In this document: positions 50,649 to 55,629 of the stretch, one piece after another
Position numbering within the stretch: position 1 is the first letter of the stretch
Layout of the letters: each line of letters opens with the position of its first letter
Assembly (NCBI GenBank): GCA_003537645.1
Contig: DPRM01000100.1
Location: 1 to 55,629 of the forward strand
DNA: 55,629 bases
Reading direction: 5' to 3'
Source of the DNA: Prolixibacteraceae bacterium
GTDB taxonomy: Bacteria > Bacteroidota > Bacteroidia > Bacteroidales > Prolixibacteraceae
Made by a program: the position numbers and the translations under genes
The notes under the pieces: generated by a model
What the model was told of the DNA's origin: nothing
Databases searched by the model: none
Seen by the model: only the letters and a program-made list of their open reading frames with translations

Positions 50649-53027
50649 TTATGCCGTTCTATAAATTTCTTTTTCCAATTCGTTTAATGCTGCATTGTAT
50701 TGTGCCTTGCCCCCAAAGGCTTTCACCAATTCAATGGGTGTTCCCAGTTTATTCAGGGGGTCTAACTTTAACACCTCGTTGCTTTCAATGGTCAACAAAC
50801 CATCGTTGGTATATTTGTCGAGCAAGCTGTTGATAACGGCCTGCGCTTTTTCGCCATATTTGGCAAAGTAATTCCATTTCTTCACGTTGTCGGCCCTTTC
50901 CTTGCGGGTAAGAGGTTTCGATTCAAAAGCTACATGGCAAACCAGGTCGAAAGGATCAAAATCTTTACCCACTTCCTCTTTTAAAGCTTCAAAGAAAACA
51001 CCCTGCTCTTCTAATTCTTCAACAATGGCTTTCTTCTTCTCTGAATGATTCCATTTGTTCAGAAAATCATCGATGGTTTTGTAGTGCGATTTTATATTTT
51101 TTCGGGTATAATCCGTAAGGCTTTCGGTGATAATTTTCCCATCTGCTCCCAAATATTGAACCCGCTCATGAATTATTTTGACTTCTACGCCTTCAACTAT
51201 CTTTTTACCAGCCGGTTCCTGAATGATGTCGCCACCTCCCTCAATTTCAGGATACTCAGGAGTTTCCGGAAATTCAACGTCTTCACCATCAATACCATTT
51301 CCTTCATTTTCAGGCACTTCTTCATCTGTTCCTGAAATATCATCACCTTCACCCACCTGCTTTATCATTACCGGGTCACCATCAAAATCAGGATCGGCAA
51401 ACAGGTTGGTTACATTCCTGAAATCGATGATGGTGAAATACGATTTTCCGTATTCTTCATTGATTCGCGTTCCACGTCCAATGATTTGTTTGAACTCGGT
51501 CATCGATCCAATATTGCTGTCCAACACAATGAGTTTACAGGTTTGAGCATCGACCCCGGTGGTCATTAGTTTTGAGGTTGTAGCAATTACCGGAAAACGT
51601 TCAATCGGGTTGATAAAATTATCTAATTCACGTTTGCCTTCCTCATTGTCGCCCGTTATTTGCATGATGTATTTGCTGTTTTGAGCCACCAAATCTGCAT
51701 TGGCATTGGCCAGTTTGGTTCTCATTCCTTCCGCGTGTTCAATATCAACACAGAAGACAATGCTTTTAGCAAAACGGTCGTATCCTTTCAAAAATTCAGT
51801 GATCTTAGCGGCCACCAAAATCCGACGACCTTCAATCACAATATTCCGGTCAAAATCGGTACGGTTATATATCCTGTCTTCAACCAGATTGCCAGCTTTA
51901 TCCAAATATCCTTTGGGTGGACGCCAGCCTTCAGCATCAATATCAAGTGTAACTTTCAACACTTTATAAGGAGCAAGGAAACCATCGTCGATTCCTTGTT
52001 TCAGTGAATAGGTATAAATTGGGTCACCAAAGTATTCTATGTTCGAAACCGTTTCTGTTTCTTTTGGCGTGGCAGTCATTCCGATATGCGTTGCTGTTAC
52101 GAAATAGTTCAGAATTTCGCGCCAGGCGCTGTCTTCCTTTGCACTGCCCCGGTGACACTCATCAATAATTACCAAATCGAAGAAATTCGGGCTAAACTGC
52201 TTGTAGGCATCTTCTGTTTGACTGTCGGACAAACCTTGATACAAAGCAAGATATACGTTATAAGCCGTGTCAATCTTCTTGTTTTTAATGATGGTCATCG
52301 CATCTTTAAAATGTCTGAAATCACCACGGGCTGTCTGATCAATTAATGCTGTGCGGTCGGCTAAAAACAGAATTCGCTTTTTAGCGCCACTTTTCCAAAG
52401 TCTGTATATAATTTGAAAAGCAGTATAGGTTTTTCCGGTACCGGTGGCCATAACCAACAGAATTCGGGGTTGTTTCTTCGCAACAGCTTCAACGGTGCGG
52501 TTTACAGCAATTTGTTGGTAGTATCTGGGCGATCTTCCCGAACCATCATGAAAAAAATCCTGCGCAACTACTTCTGCAAGTTCAGGCGATTCAATGCCTT
52601 TGTGTTTCTTGTATTTTGCCCAAAGTAAATCAGGTCCGGGAAATTGATCCAATGTAATTTCCTTTTCAATTTCTCCATCGGTTGCAGTTTTGTCATGAAA
52701 GCAAAATCCATCACCGTTGCTGCTAAAAACAAAAGGAATGTCCAAAGTCTTGGCGTATCCCAATGCTTGCTGAATTCCACCGCTGACAGAATGTTTATTG
52801 TCTTTTGCCTCAATAATTGCAATCGGCACATTGGGTTTGTAGAAAAGAATATAATCCGCAAATTTTCGTTTCCCCCTTGCTGTTAATTTGCCTTTCACAA
52901 AAATGCGGCCATCGGTAAAGAAAATTTCCCGCCCAATTTGCGTATGTTCATCCCAACCGGCAGCAAGAATTGCAGGGGTAATAAACTTAGCCTTAATATC
53001 CGATTCTGATAAATCTTTTTTGTTCAT
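50649..53027 (-). CDS. hsdR: Type I restriction endonuclease HsdR (EcoEI-type)
   Basis: 792-residue motor and nuclease subunit from the ATG at 53027; an in-frame start 36 bases upstream is less likely. The nuclease domain lies near residues 50-75 (KFADYILFYKPNVPIAIIEA, with E-A-K of PD-(D/E)XK). The SF2 translocase has VMATGTGKTYTAFQ (Walker A, near 195), IIDECHRGSAKEDSAW (DECH, near 290) and QIIGRGTRINEEYGKS (motif VI). The C-terminal part is of the EcoEI_R_C type. It is the first gene of the RMS operon. All motifs are intact, so restriction should be functional. Confidence 0.94.
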   Translation of the reverse strand: MNKKDLSESDIKAKFITPAILAAGWDEHTQIGREIFFTDGRIFVKGKLTARGKRKFADYILFYKPNVPIAIIEAKDNKHSVSGGIQQALGYAKTLDIPFVFSSNGDGFCFHDKTATDGEIEKEITLDQFPGPDLLWAKYKKHKGIESPELAEVVAQDFFHDGSGRSPRYYQQIAVNRTVEAVAKKQPRILLVMATGTGKTYTAFQIIYRLWKSGAKKRILFLADRTALIDQTARGDFRHFKDAMTIIKNKKIDTAYNVYLALYQGLSDSQTEDAYKQFSPNFFDLVIIDECHRGSAKEDSAWREILNYFVTATHIGMTATPKETETVSNIEYFGDPIYTYSLKQGIDDGFLAPYKVLKVTLDIDAEGWRPPKGYLDKAGNLVEDRIYNRTDFDRNIVIEGRRILVAAKITEFLKGYDRFAKSIVFCVDIEHAEGMRTKLANANADLVAQNSKYIMQITGDNEEGKRELDNFINPIERFPVIATTSKLMTTGVDAQTCKLIVLDSNIGSMTEFKQIIGRGTRINEEYGKSYFTIIDFRNVTNLFADPDFDGDPVMIKQVGEGDDISGTDEEVPENEGNGIDGEDVEFPETPEYPEIEGGGDIIQEPAGKKIVEGVEVKIIHERVQYLGADGKIITESLTDYTRKNIKSHYKTIDDFLNKWNHSEKKKAIVEELEEQGVFFEALKEEVGKDFDPFDLVCHVAFESKPLTRKERADNVKKWNYFAKYGEKAQAVINSLLDKYTNDGLLTIESNEVLKLDPLNKLGTPIELVKAFGGKAQYNAALNELEKEIYRTA

Positions 53028-53260
53028 TTTTCGAACTCTTATAGAGGTGGAAGCATTTGTCAATTCAACTCTAGCATTTTTTCAGACTCTGCAATTTACA
53101 ACAACTAAAGAAATAAAGCATTATTGTTAATTTAATTTTCGACCAAGTTTTCAACAGAATTGGAGATTATTTTAGTTGCTAAATTGTGCAAGAGATGCTT
53201 CGGCTATTCACCGCAACAACTCTTGCAAGCTTCATATTAATTCTCCCGAAGTAATCGCAA

Positions 53261-53686
53261 TCAATTCAAAATACTGATTATCGAAAGATCTTTCATAAGT
53301 TTATAATCCACCATGACCTCTCCTTTAAAAACTCTCTTAATGTCTATTGTATTTTTGCATAGTATTTTCATCACCCATTGTCTGAATACCTTGGCCTCGC
53401 CCGATGCAACACGATAACTGATAAAAATTAAAGCTTCCAGATTGTAAATTATAGTTTGGCATTGTTTCCCATTCCGATCAAACAAATGAATACAGGTTAC
53501 TTCTTCCTCCCGCAATAGTCCTGATTTTAAAATGGATCGAAGACTATTGCTAACCACACTTATTGGCACGTTAAACACATCTGCTATTTCGTGTTTGGTA
53601 AGCCATAGGTTACCATCAGCGATTTGGACCTCCACGACGAATTTCTGATGTTCAGTTTCCTTTATTTTAATATATCCTCTATTCAT
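53261..53686 (-). CDS. RhuM-like HTH protein (truncated relative to family)
   Basis: 141-residue protein. The N-terminal region matches the RhuM pattern: GNLWLTKHEIADVFNVPISV (a helix-turn-helix-like segment), then YNLEALIFISYRVASGEAKV followed by FRQWVMKIL. Full RhuM proteins are usually over 300 residues, so the chain is short and retains only the DNA-binding-like half. It lies 16 bases downstream of the integrase gene and may share its transcript. A regulatory role at the ICE end is possible. RhuM-like genes are frequent on mobile elements and their function is uncertain. Confidence 0.7.
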   Translation of the reverse strand: MNRGYIKIKETEHQKFVVEVQIADGNLWLTKHEIADVFNVPISVVSNSLRSILKSGLLREEEVTCIHLFDRNGKQCQTIIYNLEALIFISYRVASGEAKVFRQWVMKILCKNTIDIKRVFKGEVMVDYKLMKDLSIISILN

Positions 53687-53702
53687 GGCAATCGCTTTTA
53701 GG

Positions 53703-55328
53703 TTATTCTGACACAGCTTTTCTGAATATTTGGGTTTGAGGTTTCATTGGCTTCAGTTCATTTATTTGGATGATACCGTAACGGAAATCCTCAAATACTC
53801 CAACTTGGTTGTTCAAACTGTAATACCCACCCATAATCTCGCCAAAGAATTTTGACCCAATAATTATTTCAGTGCCATTCGTTGCAAGTTTTATATTCGG
53901 TGACATATACAGCATTTTATAGCCTTGCTCAACCACTGAAATAAAAAAATCCCGCTCCTGAATTTCTTTCAGTCTGCCTTTCTTCGAAAACAAGAAAGTT
54001 TCATCCGTAATCAGGTATTTTATTTTGGAATTATCGTCAGCTTCAGACAACGTTGAGTTAGATTCATTATCCATACATTCAATCATTCGTGCTTTGACTG
54101 CTGCCGCATTTTCGTTAGGGTTACGGTTATTAACAACTTTTGCCATTTTATCCATGTCACGGCTTAATTTTCTGTCAATTACCTTGGCGTATATTTGCGT
54201 TGTTTTTATATCGGCATGGCCAAGCATACTTTGAACGCTTTCCATCGGCACATCGTTTCCTAATGCGACAGTCGTGGCAAAAGTGTGTCTTGCTAGGTGA
54301 AAAGTGAATTTCTTTTCAATTCCGCAGATATCACCAATTTCTTCCAGATAATCGTTTATTTTCTGATTACTGATTACCGGCAGTACTTTCCCATTTTTCT
54401 GTTTTCCCTTGTATTTTTCCAATATTTCCAGGGGAATATCCAATAATCGAACATTAGTATTAACATCTGTTTTTTGTCTTTTGGTCATGACCCAGAGATG
54501 CCCGTCAAAAGCCTTCCGTATTTTATCTTCAGTGAGTTCGAAAATGTCAATATAAGCCAATCCGGTATAGCAACTGAATACAAATACATCCCGAACCTGA
54601 GACAAACGGGCTGAAGGAAGTTTTTTTGTATACAATAAGTCCAATTCATCTTGATCGAGATAACCACGATCAACTTTATCATACCGGAACCGGAAGTTAC
54701 AAAATGGGTCTGCAAAATTAATTCCGAGGCCTTTTATAAAGTATAAAATTGTTCTAAACCGTTGAAGAAATTTTAAAGTAGAGTTGTGATTACACTCAGT
54801 ATTGTTTCTGATAAACAAATAAAACTCATCAATAAAAGAAATCGTAATTTCTTTAACAGGCATATCGGAAAGGTTATATCGTTGCTTCATAAACTCAACC
54901 AGCCGTTCTCGTGTAAGAAGGTAGCATGTATAGGTTTTGTGGGAAGAAGTAGTTCCGACTTTTAATTTATACTGGTCGTTATACTTGTCAAAAAACGAAA
55001 TAATGGTATGTTCAGGTTCCTCTTGCCCCAGAAATATGTTTCTTAATCTTTCAGGGGTAACATGTCCTTCAACAGCAATCTGTTTATTGTAATTTACATT
55101 TAGCGTTGACCGGATACTCTCTAATAAGCGGTTTAGGTTTCGAGCATCGGCCAGTTGACCTTTGACCTGTTCTTTTTTACTGTCCCATTGATCGGGATTT
55201 ACGAGCAATTTGCTACTAAACTGTGATCGCACGCCATTAATCGTTATGCGTACCATGATTACTACTCGTCCATCTTTTTTGGGTTCGTTCCTTTTGATAT
55301 AAAAAAGGACATTGAAAGTGCTCCTCAT
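53703..55328 (-). CDS. int: ICE integrase, Bacteroidota-type tyrosine recombinase
   Basis: 541-residue integrase. The arm-binding domain (about 1-90) has the segment LLVNPDQWDSKKEQVKGQ. The core-binding domain is about 110-215. The catalytic domain has box I FSCYTGLAYIDIFELTEDKI, where Ala stands in place of the usual box I Arg as in IntDOT relatives, then FHLARHTFAT (H-x-x-R) and the tyrosine in LGHADIKTTQIYAKV. An unusual C-terminal extension of roughly 120 residues follows (about 420-541). It lies next to a tRNA gene, the likely target, and is the proper choice for integration and excision of this ICE. Palindromic and GTACC-rich sites lie upstream. Confidence 0.9.
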   Translation of the reverse strand: MRSTFNVLFYIKRNEPKKDGRVVIMVRITINGVRSQFSSKLLVNPDQWDSKKEQVKGQLADARNLNRLLESIRSTLNVNYNKQIAVEGHVTPERLRNIFLGQEEPEHTIISFFDKYNDQYKLKVGTTSSHKTYTCYLLTRERLVEFMKQRYNLSDMPVKEITISFIDEFYLFIRNNTECNHNSTLKFLQRFRTILYFIKGLGINFADPFCNFRFRYDKVDRGYLDQDELDLLYTKKLPSARLSQVRDVFVFSCYTGLAYIDIFELTEDKIRKAFDGHLWVMTKRQKTDVNTNVRLLDIPLEILEKYKGKQKNGKVLPVISNQKINDYLEEIGDICGIEKKFTFHLARHTFATTVALGNDVPMESVQSMLGHADIKTTQIYAKVIDRKLSRDMDKMAKVVNNRNPNENAAAVKARMIECMDNESNSTLSEADDNSKIKYLITDETFLFSKKGRLKEIQERDFFISVVEQGYKMLYMSPNIKLATNGTEIIIGSKFFGEIMGGYYSLNNQVGVFEDFRYGIIQINELKPMKPQTQIFRKAVSE

Positions 55329-55334
55329 ACTGTT

Positions 55335-55365
55335 ACATTTTAAATGTTACGAAAATAAATTTTCG
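55335..55365. promoter_or_regulatory. Palindromes directly upstream of the integrase
   Basis: ACATTT-T-AAATGT (55335-55347) and CGAAAAT-AA-ATTTTCG (55350-55365) lie 7-37 bases upstream of the integrase start. They may be operators or integrase-binding sites controlling its expression. Confidence 0.45.
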
Positions 55366-55429
55366 AACAGTAAGCAGAAGTGCTTTATCAAGGACAACTA
55401 TATACTTTTCAGTGACTTGTGACGGAAAT

Positions 55430-55475
55430 CGGTACGATTTTTTCTTTCCCAACTATCGTACCGTTTTAGTACCGA
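55430..55475. promoter_or_regulatory. GTACC-containing repeats, candidate arm sites at the ICE end
   Basis: CGGTACGAT (55430-55438) and its exact complement ATCGTACCG (55455-55463), 16 bases apart, are followed by another GTACCGA (55469-55475). They lie between the integrase and the tRNA end, where arm-type binding sites of the recombination site are expected. The assignment is by position. Confidence 0.4.
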
Positions 55476-55528
55476 ATTTAATGTCAAGTTTGGCTTTTCC
55501 ATGTCTTTGGATTGGAATAAAACAAATA

Positions 55529-55565
55529 AAAAAGCCCTCTAACTGTCATATTTAGAAGGCTTTTC
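55529..55565 (-). terminator. Terminator downstream of the tRNA gene
   Basis: AAAAGCCCTCT (right-reading, from about 55530) pairs with AGAAGGCTTTT (about 55554-55564) with one mismatch. On the minus strand a T-run follows the stem. It lies about 35 bases beyond the tRNA 3' end and so probably ends the tRNA transcript. Confidence 0.7.
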
Positions 55566-55598
55566 CTGATTTGTCGGCAAAATGTCTTTTACCTTTTG

Positions 55599-55629
55599 TA
55601 TCCCGGACGGGATTCGAACCCATGACCTA
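55599..55629 (-). tRNA. tRNA gene, 3' part only (cut by window end)
   Basis: On the minus strand the sequence reads ATGGG-TTCGAAT-CCCGT (T stem and loop) followed by acceptor strand CCGGGAT and discriminator A. CCA is not encoded, as is common in this phylum. The anticodon lies beyond the window, so the amino acid cannot be named. Its closeness to the ICE integrase suggests that it is the attachment target. Confidence 0.85.

Noticed and set aside
55330..55600. CTnDOT-like attachment core GTANNTTTGC
   Set aside because: No copy found by eye on either strand between the integrase and the tRNA; the tRNA 3' end is the better candidate.

Overview
The window is most of an integrative and conjugative element (ICE) from a member of the Bacteroidota, probably Bacteroidales or a relative. 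The evidence is a CTnDOT-type transfer operon (traA to traN in the usual order), a MobA/MobB/MobC mobilisation block, an RteC-like regulator, DUF1896 and DUF3945 proteins, a Bacteroides-type tyrosine integrase, and promoter elements of the Bacteroidota form TAnnTTTG. The right end runs into the 3' part of a tRNA gene (55599 onward, minus strand) next to the integrase, so it is probably the chromosomal junction. The left end lies outside the window.

Layout. 1-3.2 kb: arsenic resistance operon on the plus strand (three arsenate reductase paralogues, the first cut by the window edge, then arsM and an Acr3-type efflux pump), closed by a terminator. 3.4-10.9 kb, minus strand: a giant DarB-like methylase-helicase, a DUF1896 protein and a DUF3945 protein. 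11.2-13.6 kb: a secreted DUF3244-like protein and a membrane TPR regulator. 14.0 kb: rteC-like gene. 14.6-18.8 kb, minus strand: coupling protein MobC, relaxase MobB and accessory protein MobA, followed by a hairpin-rich oriT candidate near 18.9 kb and a repeat-rich leader. 19.6-30.1 kb, plus strand: traA,B,D,E,F,G,I,J,K,L,M,N plus a 35-residue ORF, ending in a strong terminator. No traO/P/Q follow.

30.2-33.2 kb, minus strand: a sulfur operon (ArsR-rhodanese regulator, cysteine desulfurase, two DsrE-like proteins, DUF302 protein) with a perfect palindromic operator. 33.3-35.2 kb: three ICE housekeeping genes of unknown role. 35.2-35.8 kb: a GC-richer, hairpin-rich stretch without a convincing gene.

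35.8-53.0 kb is a defence island. It holds a PIN-domain protein with an HTH-ImmA/IrrE metallopeptidase fusion. Divergent from that is a type II CBASS-like operon: CD-NTase, E1/E2 fusion Cap2, JAMM peptidase Cap3, a PD-(D/E)XK (DUF6602-like) candidate effector and a 71-residue ORF. Then come a radC gene split by a three-recombinase RIT-type element, a toxin-antitoxin-SecB-like chaperone (TAC) module, and a complete type I restriction-modification operon (hsdR, hsdM, hsdS). The right end carries a RhuM-like gene and the integrase.

The most interesting part is 35.8-41.9 kb. The HTH-metallopeptidase fusion recalls the CapH/CapP regulators of other CBASS loci but as a single chain paired with a PIN protein. 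The candidate effector is a nuclease-like protein with no cyclic-nucleotide-binding domain that I can recognise. Family assignments come from reading motifs and recollection of families; no search was run.
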